From: Tolypeutes matacus
Taxonomy: Eukaryota > Chordata > Mammalia > Cingulata > Chlamyphoridae
Direction: 5' to 3'
Assembly (NCBI GenBank): GCA_026826555.1
Contig: JAKSZT010000089.1
Location: 526,688-590,687 of the forward strand
Length of the DNA stretch: 64,000 bases
Of the stretch, positions 11,001-24,800 are shown in pieces (positions within the stretch are counted from its first letter, which is position 1; every line of letters starts with the position of its first letter). The position numbers and the translations under genes were made by a program. The notes below the pieces were generated by a model, which was not told the origin of the DNA, searched no databases, and saw nothing but the letters and a program-made list of their open reading frames with translations.

Positions 11001-14000
11001 TCTGGTCGTTTCCATGCCAGCTACGTGCTTGACCCCAGTGTCCCCAGTGCCTTCAAGCGTTTGAGCTGCTCGGGCAGGGGAGGGCGCATGGCGGGAGGGG
11101 GTGGCTTCCGCTGTGACTTGTGTCCTCCGGGCTGTCAGCCTCGGGCGTCTCCAGGGGGACTTTTTCTCCTCCTGTCCCTGCTTTCCTCAAAGCTGTGCCA
11201 GCAGCAGCTCGAGATGGGCCGCTGCCCCCGCCTGCCCAGCTGGCCCGGGGGCCGCCACGCCGCCAGGGCTCCCGGGCTTGTGTGTGTGTCGGGAGGCTGG
11301 CTGGGGACGCCTGGCTCGTCTCTGGTGCAGATGGATGCGCACTCAAGTCCGGCCTCGTCGTGTCGGCCATCGGGGCCCGGTCCGCACGCCAGGACTGTTG
11401 GTGGTGGGCCTCAGCCCGCAGGCGCGCGTCTTCCTCGTCCGGCGCGTTTCAGCAGAGCCTGGCTGCTCAGGAAGCTGCTCTTGCTTCTGTTACCTGCCGC
11501 AGTCAGCAGACTTGGTTGAAGGTGTGGCAAAAACAGGCCTCCCAGAACGCAGGGGTTGCCAGGACAAGCGCGAAGGCCATCTTCCCGACTGCCCGGAAGC
11601 GGGGAGTGGGGTGGGCTCCCGGGGCCTGCTGTCCATTCTGCTCTGCCTCCAGGGGAGAGGGGGCTTGGTCCTCCGTCCACAGCGAGTGCCTCTGGGCTGT
11701 GCGAGGGGCCCAGAGGTCCCTCACGGCACGTGCCCCTGAAGCACGTCCTCTGTGCCACCAGCAGGCTAGAGCGTGCAGGCCAGGCCCCACGCCTGGGGTC
11801 TCCCCGCTGGCAGGCCGGCTGGCCGCCCCAGAAGGTTCTCCCTGCTGTTCCGCCCTGGGCAGCGCTGGCTCCTCTGTGGCCTTCTTGTGGCCGAGACCCT
11901 CCTACCATCACTGCTGCACTTAGAGTGGATGCAGATGGCAGCCAGCGGCTTTGTTTCCCTTTTCCTTGGCGTGGACAGAAGATAGACGACGTGACTTCCT
12001 TCAAGTTGGGGCTCCCAGCCAGGGCTGCTGGCCCGGAGGGTGCTTGGTCGCGTCTGGTGAAGTGTCCACTGTCACACCGGGGTGGCTGTGGCTTCTGGCA
12101 TCGGGTGGGTGGAGCCCAGGGCGGCTGCCCTGGCCGACGGGGATGGCACAGCTCTCACTCCGGCTCTGTGCTGAGGCCGAAAAACCGCTCTGAGGTGAGC
12201 GAGGCCTTCTCCTACCTCTGCACGGTGAGCCCGGGGTCTTCTCTTCCTCCTCTGCCCACCCCATGTTCCTACCCGGGGTTCCCCAGGTTTCCTCTTCTGC
12301 CCACCTCCGCAAGCTGTCCCTGCACTATGGCGTCGCGTCGTCTCCTGTGTCCCCCTCCCCAACCTCCCGATCATAGCCTGACCTGCTGGGCCTCTCTCTG
12401 CTAGGTGCCCGCCCGTCCACACCTTGGCAGCCCCTCTCTGCCCCTCTCCGCCGCAGACTGACTCACGTCCCCTCTTCTCTGGCCCCGTGGTCAGTCTGTC
12501 GGCAGGCCCTTCTGTTCCCCTCCATGTGCTCGGCTACCCCTGCTGGGCTTTCCCAGGAGCCCCTGACTCGGCACAGTGCCCCCGTCCGGAGGATGGGTCT
12601 GGGGGCATGCTGCCCACCCTGCTGGCTCTTGCTGCCCAGCCCCTCCTGGCTGTCTCCTTGCCCCAGTGCCAGCCCTTGCGGGCAGGGCCTGTGGGGTCAG
12701 TGGGCGTGTGCTGCTTCCTGGGGCAGGAATTCCTCCTTTGTGTGTTTCCCTTTGCTGAAGGGATGTTGTTTACGCTGCCATTTTGAGGTTCTTAGATTTT
12801 GTTTTCGATCCTGTGCTATTTAACAGCCTTGCTGGGGCGCCCTGGGTGCTGTTCACTAGGCTGTGGGCAGTTGTTGGGGAACCTCTAACAGGTAGCTGGA
12901 GGTGGCGCCCCCCCCCAGCGGAGCCCCCAGCCGCCTGCCGCCTGCCTCTCCAGCAGCGAGTGTCATTCCCGCCGGGCACTGACACATTGGACCTGTGTGG
13001 TGTTTTCTGCCCACTCAGCTTTCATCATCTTTTTCTTTCATGCTTTCTGTTGGATAAATAGAATTTTCCGTATTTGTCCTTTTTTCCCTGTGCTGTTTGA
13101 TTATTTTCATGATCACCCTTAAAAAATTACCACACTTAACAACTGTAAATCTTCCTAATAAAGAGTTGCTTTTCAGCAGCTCTGCTCTCGTGTGCCCAGA
13201 GAAGGAGCCTGCTCTCTTGTTTGGTCCCTCTGAGAATGTCCCTCCCACGGGTGGCCATTCTTGAGCAATTATGCGCGCACAGTCTGTGGGTGGTTCTCTC
13301 TGCTGTTCCTTATGTGCTTGGAAATGTCTTTATTTTCTCTCCTTTCTGAAAAATAACTTAGCTGACCTTCAGGCTCTCGCTGGTGGCTATTTGCACTCAG
13401 TACTTGGTCTCCTGGCCTCTCTTTCCCACGATGTTGTTCTGAGACTGGGATCCTTTGTACGCTTCAGTGCCTGCAGCTGACACTGGCTTCCGTGGGGTTC
13501 TGCCAGTGGCAGTGAGCCCCCTGTTCGAGGGAACGGCAGGCTTTGCATTTGAAGAAGGTGTGTTGGCTCCAGAGCATCTGGATGTGCTTGGAACCCTCTG
13601 GAAGGAGGGTGCATCTGGGATTCACAGCTCAGCTTTCTGCAGCATGAGGTGAGTGATGTGGCGTCTCGAGTGCTTCCTTTCCCTGTGAAGACAGGAAGAC
13701 GCCACCGTGCCCTTAGGGAGGCTGGCGCGCCCTGGTTGTGGGGCAGTGACCCGGCCACCTGCTTGCTCGCTTCCCTGGAAGCGTTCCCTTGGACGGCACT
13801 CGTTTTCTCAGGCTGAAGGTTGCCTTGGCTCAGCTGGCGTATCTGAAACCTCTGACTAAGCTTGGAGGATACGAAGTGGCCGGGGCCGCTGGCCCCTGTC
13901 GCTGTCGGCGGCTGCCCCTTTCATGCCGCTGCCCTGGCTGGCAGGGTGGGCGGCGGTGTTGGGGCGTCCAGCACGAGGCGCAGATGGGCTCTGGGAGCTG

Positions 14001-14899
14001 CCCCCACCACCTTCCCTGGTGTGTGGTCGTGGGCGACGCCCTTGGCTGGGAAGGAACAGAGCAGAGGCCGCAGAACGCCTCGTGTGCCCTAGAGCAGGGC
14101 CCACCACCAGCTCCTTCCTGCAGCCGCGCCGGCAGATCCGGCCTCGCACTTGCTCCCCGGGCGGGTGCCCGGGCCTTGCCCCCACCAGCGCCTCATCCCC
14201 ACTCGTCCTCGTGGCATTTGGCCCTGTCTGGAGTCACTGTTGCCCTCCTCGCTCCCACACTGGGAGCTCCCGGACGCTCCTGGCAGCTGCAGCAGCACCT
14301 GGGAGGGGTGCCGAGCAAGAGAGGAGGGCTCAGCTCGCGCACAGCCGGCTTGATGCTTCCGCAGTGCCCGTGGCTGGGGAGACGCAGCCGAGAGCAGAGA
14401 ACCTGGTGGGGTCTGGGCCGAGGCACCCACCGAGGGCCTTGGAGGCGGCAGCAGGGGCGGGAGCGGGGCGCGTGTGCGGCGTGCGTGCAGCGGCTGGCCC
14501 GGCGGCGGTGCACGAGGCTGTCCTCGCCCTTAGCAGGCACCGCTGAGACATTTTGGGGTCCACCCAAGAATTGCCGTGTGTGCGTGTGTGTGGAGAGCGC
14601 TGGCGGTTGAGGAGTGAAGGTGGTGACACAAGCCCCGAGGCCGCGGGTCCCTACTGGCTGGCAGCAGCCGTCCCTCGTCGGGCCCTCACCTGTGTTCCCT
14701 CCTGCCAGCTCAGGTCTGGGGTCGCTGCCGCCTGGGACTCGGGGTTCCCCTTTGGGCCTTGCAGGGAGGGTGCAGTGAGCTGAGGGTGCGCTGCGTCTGC
14801 CTGGCTTTGAGCTTGTGGAGGGTCTCGCTGAACTGATGAATCCACGGAAGGAGCAGGAAGGTCCCTTCTCCCCGGCCGCGCGCTCTGGCTGTGGCCGTC
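11001..14899. other. GC-rich unique stretch, no supported exon
   Basis: Several frames exceed 200 codons in different phases on both strands (for example near 11.1-12.4 and 13.8-15.1 kb), as expected of stop-poor GC-rich DNA. None shows a domain, consistent splice boundaries or a recognised protein. Confidence 0.5.
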
Positions 14900-15850
14900 C
14901 GCCCTGCAGGGCCTGCCTGCCCCTGAGCCTGGGGGAGGCCTGGCTCTGGACGGGGGGCAGGGGGCGGCCGCCGGGGCAGCGCCCCCTCAGCCAGCTCGGG
15001 GCCCTGTGCTGAGCCAGGCAGCGTGCTCGGCCCTCACATCGGGCCGGGGCTGTTCTTGACTCGGGTAAGTGGACTGTCCTTATTCCGCGGTCACTCACGG
15101 TGCGCGGCCGAGCTGAGGAACGAGGGTCGCGCCCGTCAGCAGGTTGAGGTGCTTTCAGCGGTTTTGGACGCGGGGAGTAATTTCGGTAACGCGACCCAGA
15201 ACTCTAGGCCTTCTTGGGTCCACACGGGTGCCCACGTGTGCACCGTTCCGCGTGGCACCGCGGAGCTGGTTCCCGGCTGTGGTCCCCGCGTTGAGCAGGG
15301 CTGTGGCAAAGGGGATTAGCTCCTCGTTGGATCTTTCATTACAGGCGTTTCTTGGGGTGTGAGAGCCGCAGCCCTGTGGGACCTGCCGCACCGTCCTCGC
15401 TGCTCTCGCCACCCCGTCTTCAGCCTGGAAGTTGCTGGAAGTCCCGGCAGCACGTGCGGGGTCGAGTGCGTGAAGCGCGGCCCCTGGCCGAGCGACGGCG
15501 GCCCTCCCGGGCCGGCCTCGTTCTTGGCTCGTGGCTGAGGCCTCTCCTGTGCCGGTCGACCGCAGCCCGTGCCGGGGCAGTGCAAGCTCGGGTCTGGTCA
15601 GAACTCGCCGCGCTGCGGTTGAGCGCCGGGGGGTTCCCGCGGGGCGCCTCCTGCCGCGGCGTTTTCCGTCTGACGAGAACCGGCAGGTGGCGATGCTGGG
15701 GTTCCCGGTTCTGCCCCTGCGCGCTGGAATCGGCCTTGCGCCCGCAGGCGGCACCAGAGCGGGCGGGCGGCGGCGCTGGAGGCCCCTGCACGCCTGTTCC
15801 CCGCCAGGGAGCCGCCCGAGGGCGCTTCCTGCTTGTAGGCACGTTACACG
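14900..15850. promoter_or_regulatory. CpG island, candidate promoter or first-exon region
   Basis: One of the densest CpG stretches in the window, with TTTCGGTAACGCGACCC-type composition. A consensus donor TCGG/GTAAGT lies at 15065-15070 on the + strand, so a noncoding first exon of ARHGAP39 ending at 15064 is conceivable. No TATA box or transcript support is seen. The 420-codon minus frame across it is likely a composition artefact. Confidence 0.35.
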
Positions 15851-17014
15851 TCAGGAGGAAATGAAGACAAACGTGGGGCCGCACAGCACGCGGTGGGCCC
15901 GCGTAGAGGACGGACCAGCTGATGGTACAAGGGCGAAAACTCCTTCCACACCAGAGCAAGGCGCTAGTGGTGGCCCTCGTGCGAACCCCGCGCCCTGTGC
16001 GTGGCTGCGGGGCCGGGACGCGGCGCAGCAGGGCCCCAGCGCGCTCCTTGTAGACGCCGGCGCCCGGGCTCTTCCTCCCAGGAAGCCCGGTTCTGGGGTC
16101 CGGTGCCCGGGGCCCCAGGGGCCACACCCAGCCAGGACGTCTCCACCGCAGCGCAGGGGCTGCCGGCGGGGGCGGAGGAGGCGCGCCGGGGGCCAGGGAG
16201 GAGGGATGGGGGGCTGTGCTCGGGGTCTTGTATCCGGGGCGAGGTGGGGTGGAGGGGGGAATGTGGAGGGTTGTTACCGGGTTGGGAGGGGGGCGGCTAG
16301 GGGCGTGTGCTGGGGCTGGGCTGGGTCTGGAGCTCAGCAATTTCTGGGCTGGGGGTCCAGTGTGCACCCCCCCCAGCCGGCTCTCCTGTTCTGAGGGCCT
16401 GGGCAGTGTCCTGCTGGCTCTGTGCTTGTCCACCCGCACCAGGACCCCCATCCTGGGGGTCTCTAGCTCCCCTAAGGCTGACCCATCAAAGGCTCCGCAA
16501 AAAACAGCTGATAATTGGCTAAGTGCGGGTTTAAGAACTTTTTGAGAAACACTGCAGTGAATACTAGTAGAATTTAAAACATTCTGTTCTATTAAAATCG
16601 AATTTAAATGATTGTGGAAGAGCAGAGCAGACCAAATACAGACTGTATAGGCAGAGACTGCATAGAAAGGAAGCGACTGCATGTGAGGTAGAGAAATAAG
16701 CCAGTGCAGGAGGAAATCCCCTGACTAGAAAGAAAAGCCACGCAAGAGGGCTGGGCCGAGGAGGGCGAGGCCTTCGGCGAGGGGCACAGGAGTGCTGGCC
16801 AGTCACGTGTGCTTTCAGTTCTCTTCCATCACAGCGCTCATCTTCCACGCAGGCCGCGTGGGCCACTTTCCTGGCCAGGTGTGGGCAGGGGTGCCAGCGG
16901 GTCCTGGGAGTCCCCTGCAGGCCACGCCAGGCGGGGCCGCCCGACTCTCCAGCCATCGTTTTCGTTTTTCATTATTGCCAGAGCCTTCTGTTGAGAAATC
17001 AGCCAGCTATTTCA
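15851..17014. other. GC-rich then GC-moderate unique stretch
   Basis: G-rich block at about 16190-16330; no gene or repeat recognised. Confidence 0.45.
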
Positions 17015-17450
17015 TCTCTTTAAAAATATATTTTTTATTGAAGTATATATTCATATACGATCATACATAAACAATAAGTATATAGTAAAACTTGTGAACT
17101 TAGAAAATAAACATGCATAACATCATGCAGGGGTCCCACACATCACCCCTCCACTGACACCTTGTGTTGTTGTGATACATTTGTTACAGTCTGTGCAAGA
17201 GCATCTTCAAAATCTTACTACTAACTACAGTCCATAGCTTAGATTTGGTGTATTTTTCCCCCAACCCACCCTAATTTTTTTAAAAACAAATCAAGTTTAT
17301 TGATACATATTAATAAAGCATACAATTTACCCAAAGTGTGCAAGCAGTGTTATTTGGTATAATCACGTAGTTGTGCTTTCGTCACTTCAGTCATTATTAA
17401 AGCATTTTCATTATTTCAATAATAAACAACAAAAGACAGACAAATAAGTT
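17015..17450 (-). mobile_element. L1 3'-UTR pieces, minus orientation
   Basis: The second half (TTGATACATATTAATAAAGC, ATTTTCATTATTTCAATAAT) closely matches 19560-19680, part of the L1 3' end there. The first half (TTATTGAAGTATATATTCAT) is the antisense of another L1-type 3' end. Confidence 0.6.
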
Positions 17451-19079
17451 TTTTTTACTCACCACCAGCTAAATATTTATCGGGCATTTGGGCAGTGGAG
17501 CTACAGTGGTGAACAAGAGACCCTGTTCTTATTTAAACAGCCACTTGCCTCTTAAACACCACATCTGCCTTCAGGGCTCCTGGTTCCTTGTGGGGACCCA
17601 GCTCTCCCTCTGGTGCCATGTCCTTGAGCCTGAGTGCCGCCAACCCTCACCAGACCCTCCCCAGGCGCCTGCCTCTGCGGCCCGTGCACCCACGCCTTGG
17701 TGGAGCCCTCGCTGCCGTGCGGGGGGGGGCTGCCTCTGCTGCCAAGGGCGGCCCTGCGTGAAGGCACTCACTAAAAGGTGCGCAGAAAGGGCACCAACTC
17801 TTCTTTATCGCCGAGACTCGGCTTGAGGTGCGCTCAGCCTGGAGACGGCCACCGAAAGGCCAGGCTGCGGGGAAGCAGGCCCCTGGCCGGGCCACGTCCC
17901 AGGACACGATCCTCCATGGGAAGGGCGAGCTCTGGAGAGGGGAGATGAGCCGTGTGTGTGGCCGAGCCCAGGCCCACCTCTCAGGGCCCATTCACTGGCA
18001 CAGGTGCACGCAGCACCTGGGCGGCAGTGCAGGTCCCGGGGAGAGGCCAGGGGCTCTGTCTGAGCTCTGCCAGCCCTCCGTGGCCGTTTTCCGCTGGGAC
18101 CTTGCACGCAGGAGGCCTGCCCTCTCCACAGGCGCGTGGTGTGGCGCCCCCTCTGCCTTCTCTCAGGAAAGGTCAGAAAGCTGGTCCTGACCTCCCGAAT
18201 CGAGTCGTGGCTGCGAAGGTGTTGCGCTCACAGTTTTAAACGTGGCCGTTTCGTCTGTCCGTCGACACTGGAAATGCCGCAGCCTCGCTCCCTCCTGTGG
18301 CTGAGCCTGTGGTAGCCGCTGAGCTGGGAGAATGGGGCCTTGTATCGCCAGCTTACAGTTAAGCTTTTAGAACTGGAAACTGAGATAAGCCCATTGTTCA
18401 GAGCTTGGAAAACTGACTTATTACAAACAGCATTGAGCCTTCTGGAAATGGCTGAGTAAAGCCTTATTTATTCTACTTCCCTCCTTGAAGCTCACGAAAA
18501 TGAACGAAAAGGATGGAAAGAAGGGGGAGGCTTGATGCACAGCGACCTTAAGGGGCAGCCGCAGCCAGAGCACAGCGTGAGGCACACAGGTGCCGTGGAA
18601 GCCGGGGGGCCCCGGGAGGGGCTGGGCACTGCCGGTGGGCAAAGGGCTCCTACCCCTCGGGTGATGGCACTGAGGGGCCGGGTCGGCCCCCCACCTTGTC
18701 TTCAGCAAGACCCAGGCCCCGAAGGGCCCACAGGGGGAGAGGGAGGGAGCACGCCCCTGCCGTGGAGCTGCTGCTCAGAGGCGGGGGCCACACCATAAAA
18801 GCGGCGACTGTGTGGGCTGAGACGGGTCTCTGCTCCTGGGGTTCAGTGCCAGGGAGCTGGTCAGCAGAAATAAACAGCCACCAAACATGAAACTTGGGCG
18901 CTTTGAGGCTCCCCCACTTCCGGCCCTGCTTGAGAGGCCAGCTCGCCCTGGCGGGGGCTGTGGAAGGAGGCTTTCCTGCCTCTGCTCTGGGAGCGGGGTC
19001 CCCTCCTCCCTCGCGGTCTGGGTGGCCCAACCCTGTCTCTCTCCACCCACCGGCTTCGCAGGCCCGACCCCATTTCTCT
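17451..19079. other. GC-rich unique stretch
   Basis: No exon or repeat recognised. Confidence 0.45.
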
Positions 19080-21178
19080 TCTTTTCTTTTTTTAATCTAA
19101 TAAATTGTGTTGATACATTTTTTTTTCCCCCCACACTCTGAAGGAGACTTTTTAATTTACTCATAAGGACCTGGAAATTCATTCTCCAATTCAACATGAC
19201 CACAGAAGGAAAAAATGTTCATTTTTGCAGTTTGATTTCAATTTTCTTCACAGGCTCTTCTTATTATTCCAAAAAATTATCATTTGAACTGTGCATCATC
19301 AAGTCCACTCTAGTCCATAGTTCTTCCCCCAATCCTGAGGGGACTGGGATGGTGATGTCCACTCCAACTCCAAGTGAGAGAGGGCTTATATCCCATGGAT
19401 ATGGTGGGTGGGATGATCCTGCCTGCAGATGCAGGCCCTCTCCATTCCCTGGGATGTCCATTGCCCATCGTTGTCTCCTCACCAGGTGACTTGGGTGAGT
19501 CCATTGAGCTGTAGGGTAGGAGTTGCAGCTCCACCTAGATTTCATGCACACCTGGAGTGTTGATACATATTAATAAAGCATAATTGGAAGTGTACAGTCA
19601 ATGGCATTAGGTATGATCACATAGCTGTGCATTCATCACTTCAATTATCATTAGAGCATTTTCATTATTTCAATAATAAAAAACAAACAAACTTTTTCAC
19701 CTCTCAATCTTTCTGTTTCCCGTGCTGTACACTGTACATAGCTGCTATTTCTGGTTATTCTTACACAATTATTTATTAAGCAGTTTTATTGAGAAATAGT
19801 CACATACCATACAATCTATCCAAAGTGTATAATCAATGGCTTTTAATATAATGACAATGTGCATTCATCATCCCAAAAAATTTTTAAACTGTTTCATTAT
19901 TCAAAAAAGAGAAATTCCACACCCTTTAGCTTGCCATCCCCAGCCCTACATAACTGCTAACCTAATGTCATCTTTATAAATTAATATTTACATTTTATAT
20001 AAATGGAATCACACAATATATTTGGTTCATAGTAGCGCAGTCATACAGTATTTATCCTTTTGTGTCTCGCTCACTTCGCTCAACATGTCCTCCGGGTTCA
20101 TCCATGTTGCCATATGCTTTACGACTTCATTTCTTCTTACAGCTGCATAATATTCCATCGTGTGAATAGACCACAGTTTGTTTATCCATTCGTCTGTTGA
20201 TGGACACCTGGGTTGTTTCCAGCTTTTGGCAATGGTGAATAATGTGGCTATGAACATTGGGGTGCAGATGTCTGTTCGTGTCACTGCTCTCAGCTCTTCT
20301 GGGTATATACCCAGTAGTGGTATTGCAGGGTCACGTGGCAAGTCTATATTCAACTTCTTTAGGAACTGCCAAACAGTCCCCCACAGTGGTTGTACCATCC
20401 TGCATTCCCACCAACAGTGAAGAAGTGTTCCTCTCTCTCCACATCCTCTCCAACACTTGTAGTTCTCTGCCTTTTTAATAGTGGCCATTCTGATAGGTGT
20501 GAAATGATATCTCATTGTAGTTTTGACTTGCATTTCCCTAATCATGAGTGATGTCGAGCATTTCTTCACGTGTTTTTTTTTGCCATTTGTATTTCTTTTT
20601 TAGACAAATGTCCATTCAAGTCTTTCACCCATTTTTCAATTGGGTCGTTTGTCTTTTTATTGTTGAGTTGTAGCATCTCTTTATATATCATGGATATTAA
20701 AGCCTTATTGGACGTGTGATTTCCAAATATTTTCTCCCATTGAGTCGGCTGCCTTCTCATCCTTTTGACAAAGTCCTGTGAGGTGCAAAAGTGTTTAATT
20801 TTGAAGAGGTCCCATTTATCTATTTTTTCTTTGGTCACACATGCTTTGGGTGTGAGGTCCAAGAGACCACCACCTACCACAAGGTCTTTAAGAGGTTTCC
20901 CTACATTTTCTTTTAGTAGTTTTATGGTCCTGGCTTTAACATTTAGGTCTTTGATGCATTTTGAGTTGGTTGTTGTATAGGGGGTGAGATAGGGGTCCTC
21001 TTTCATTCTTCTGGTTATGGATATCCAGTTCTCCCAGCACCATTTGTTGAAGAGACTGTTTTGTTCCAGTAATATAGACTTGGTAGGTTTGTCAAAAACC
21101 AGTTGGCCGTAGAGGTGAGGGTTTATTTCTAGATTCTCAATTCTATTCCACTGATCGAAGTGTCTGTCTTTATGCCAC
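19080..21178 (-). mobile_element. 5'-truncated L1 (ORF2 C-terminus plus 3' UTR), minus orientation
   Basis: From 21178 leftwards the minus strand encodes the L1 ORF2 C-terminal region in two frames (21006-20566 and 20569-20027), including [17 protein letters not shown] and [13 protein letters not shown]. The stop is at 20027-20029. About 950 bp of 3' UTR follows to a T-rich edge near 19080. A run of nine T at 20573-20581 (A on the coding strand) causes the frame break. It is 5'-truncated, the usual result of target-primed insertion. Confidence 0.88.
20027..21006 (-). pseudogene. L1 ORF2 C-terminal remnant
   Basis: Two overlapping frames cover the cysteine-rich C-terminal region of L1 ORF2p ([18 protein letters not shown]). 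The frame switches at the poly-A tract on the coding strand around 20573. It has no endonuclease or reverse transcriptase domain, so it is non-functional. Confidence 0.88.
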
Positions 21179-21684
21179 AGACCCTATTTCTTGAGCCCCA
21201 GTGACTCTGCAGAAACATTCTCTCGACCTCCTGCTCCTTGGTGGGGGTTGTGGGGGGGTGTTGCTGGTAGTGGGTTTTGAGTCCGGCTGTCTGGTGCACA
21301 GAGGGAGCCTCCCCGAGGGGCAGCTGGTCCTAGGCAGAGCGGAGCCCAGAGAGGAGGGGTGTTGCCAGCTAGAGAGCCATGTCACGAGAGGCTGGAAACC
21401 CCCTTCTACATTCTGAGTGGGGTTTCTTTCACTAGCAACAAAAGTTCTAATGGCAGAAAAGTTAATTCCAGAAAAGAGCCTGTGGGGGGAAATTGGGAGT
21501 AGAGTATTCTGAATGACATACCTGATTTGAGGCCACCCTAACTCAGTTCCATTTCTCTCTCAATTTAAAAATGAGTAATAGTCAGAAGCCAAGAAGAGTC
21601 CATTGTATAGACACTAAAAAAAAATAGAAAAGGAAAAAGAGAAAGAATACACTTAAATAGCTGATGAAGAATAAATGTAGAAGA
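21179..21684. other. Unique stretch between L1 and SINE
   Basis: Nothing recognised. Confidence 0.45.
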
Positions 21685-21695
21685 ATTAACCCAAG

Positions 21696-21884
21696 GGGAA
21701 GCGGCTGTGGCTCGATCAGTGGGGCTCCCGTTTACCATATGGGAGGCCCCGGGTTCGGTTCCCGGGGCCTCCTGGTGAAGGCAGGCCCGCCCGCACGGCG
21801 TGGTTGGCTGACCCGGCGAGCGCAAGCAGCAAGGGGGGGAATAAATGAATAAATAAATAAAATCTTTAAAAAAAAAAAAAAAGG
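21696..21884 (+). mobile_element. DAS-type SINE, long form, with target-site duplication
   Basis: The tRNA-Ala-like head (GGGGCTCCCGTTTACCATAT, B box GGTTCGGTTCCC) is followed by a CCTCCTGGTGAAGGCAGGCC tail domain, (AATAAATA)n and poly-A. It is flanked by 11-bp repeats ATTAACCCAAG at 21685-21695 and 21885-21895. Confidence 0.92.
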
Positions 21885-24800
21885 ATTAACCCAAGAAGCC
21901 GAAGAAAATTTTAGATAAAACCTTTTCTATATACTAGAATATAGAAAATTAAAAAAAAAAAAAAAAGTTTAATGAGACAAGAAAACAGGACATAAAAGTG
22001 AGCTGGCATTGCTGAGGAAAAAAAATTTAGATAATTATAAAGGGAAGATAGCAGAGTAGGAAAATATAAAATTGAAGATATAAAACCTTTACAAAGGGAA
22101 GATAGCAGAGTAGGAAGCTTCAAGAATCCAAAACAACTATTGAACTGGCAGAAAATGTCTGAGTCTGCTGTTGACTGGACTCCAGGAAAGTCTGGAGGAA
22201 AGTGGAACACTGCAGCGTTCAGGGAAGAGCTGGAGGAAGGGGGTGAATAGTGTAAACATCAGTGAATTTCACCCTCTGTGTAGCCGAGAGCATCTCCCAT
22301 CCCGCCTCACAGCGGTGCCAGTCAGGACTGCAGATTGGGGTCCTGGTACATAGCTTGATGCTGCCAGAGGGTTATAAGGACTCTCCAAAATCTGGTGGGA
22401 GGTGGTCTGATCACCTGACACTGCCGTGGATCAGCTATTTCCAATTGCTGGAGGGGGGACTCCAAAGAAGATAGCCATTGTCCTGCCTCCCTCAGGCAGA
22501 AGTGGCAGGGCTGTCTTAAAAGGCAGTGCCTACTTTTTTCCTCCTCTCAGCATTTTCCATTCCCCATTTTGGAGCAGAATAGTTTGGAAAAATCACAAAT
22601 TGACAGCTCTAGCCCTCAAAAATAAGCAATCCCAGAGGAGTGGGAGAACTAGATTTCTAGACTTACAACAACGTAATACTCAAAATGTCCACTTCTCAAC
22701 CAAAAAGTACACACAAAGAAACAGGAAGATTTGGCCCATTCACAGGACAAAAAGAATTTGCCAGAAATCATCCCTGAGGAACTGTCATCCTCATACATTA
22801 GAACTATTACTTAAAGACTTTAGATTGACCATCTTAAATATGTTCAGTGAGCTAAAATGAATCTCTATACAGAGAGCTAAAGGAAATTATAAAAATGTCT
22901 GAACAAAATAAAGAGAAATTATGAAAAGGAATCAAATTTTGCAACTATAAAGTACAGTAATTGAAATGAAACACTCATGAGACAGATTGAGCAGCAGATT
23001 TTAATAGGCAGAGATAAAGGATCAGCGAATCTGAAGACAAGACAATAGAAATTACCCAGTGTGAGGAGCAGAAAGAAAGAAAAAAAAAAGGAAATAGAGC
23101 CTAAGGGGCCTCTGGGACACCATCAAGCAAATCAAGTACTCATCAATGGAATCCCAGAAGGACAAGAGAGAAAGGGGCAGAAAAAACATAAGAAGAATTA
23201 ATGCCTGAAAACTTCCCAAATCTGATGAAAGACATGTATATACACATCCAGGATGCTCAGTGAACTTCCAGGCGGGAGAGACTCTTAAGAGATCTACACC
23301 AAGACACATTATAGTGAAATTGTCAAAATCCAAAGACAAAGAGAGGATTTTGAAAGCAGCAAGAGAGAAGTGACTTGATACATGCAAGGGATCCCAATAA
23401 GATCAACATTGATTTCTCATCAGAAATCCTGGGGCCCAGAAGACAACGGGATGGCGTATCTAAAGTTATCAGGGAGAGTGCTCAGAGGTGTCAGTGCCGT
23501 GAAGAGTGTGTGCTGCCCTCGCAGACTGAAGAGCCTCGTAATTCACAGACATTGGCAGAGTGTTCAGAAGGGTCTGCCCTCAGCAGTGGAGAGTAATTAG
23601 CTCTAGGGGAAAAAATGCTGCTCTGGTTCCATGAAGAAATCCTAAAAGCAGCAGCCAGAAGGTTCACACTATTTTCACATGGCTTAACTGCATCCCAAAG
23701 CAAAGCTCAAGAATGTTTATAGGAATACAAAATACACAACTGCCCAAAGGCTGAAAATTCACGTTTGGCATGCACTGAAAAATTACCTGGCATGCTAAGA
23801 AACAGGAAAATAATGAATTATGAAAGCAATCAAAATTAGTACAAAACTGACCCAGATGTTAGAATTAGCAAAGTAATTATATTCCGTATGTTCAAAAAGC
23901 TAGACAAAAGATTGAATACATTTAAGTAGAGACATGGAAAAAACAGAAAAGACCCAAATTCAACTTCTAGAATGGAAAACTAAAATGTCTGAATGCAAAA
24001 TACACTGGGTGGGATTAATGTCAGACTAGACATTTCAGAAGAAAACTTGAACTTGAGGACAAAGCAATAGAAGCTATTCTAAGTGAGACAAGAAGAGAAA
24101 AAGGATTTAACGTCAAAAACAAAACAAAAAGAGCATCTTGAGCTGTAAGACAACTTCTAGAGTCAAATATTTATGGAATTGGAGGTCCCAGATGGGAAAG
24201 GAGAGACAGAAAAACTATTTGAAGAAATGATGGCCAAAGCGCCTCCTTTTTATAAATAAAAATTTTAAGCCCAGCTCAAACAACCTTAACAAACCCCAAG
24301 CAGTAGAAATAAAAAGAAAACTACAAGGTATATCATAACCAAATTGCTCAAAATCATTGATAAAGGATTTAAAAGCAGCCAGAAAATAAAAAAGACAGAG
24401 TACCAACGATAAAGATAACTGCTTATCATTTATTTTGAGCTAGAAACAATGCAAGCAAGATGATAGTGGCATAAACATCTTCAAAATACTGAAAGAAAAA
24501 ACTATCAACAGAAAAGTTTATATCCAATGTAAATATCTTTTAAAAATGAAGGTCAAATAATGACATGTTTAAATATACAAAAGCTGAAAGTTAATTACCA
24601 GCAAGATCTACACAAATGAACAATGAGCGCTGGGAATGGTAACTATGTGGATAAATACGTATTTTTCTTATTATTTAAATCTCTTTGAAACATTATTTAA
24701 ATCAACATAATGTGCAGGTGGGTGTTATATATAGAAGTAAAACATATGACAAAAATGGCAAAAGGCCAGGAGGGGTTATGGGTAAGTTAATATATTTGAA

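Noticed and set aside
11101..12404. Several frames over 200 codons on the + strand
   Set aside because: They overlap in all three phases with Pro/Ala/Gly/Arg-biased composition and no recognised protein.
15420..16682. 420-codon open frame on the minus strand
   Set aside because: It is low in stops because of GC richness, overlaps equal frames on the other strand, and has no domain or splice context.
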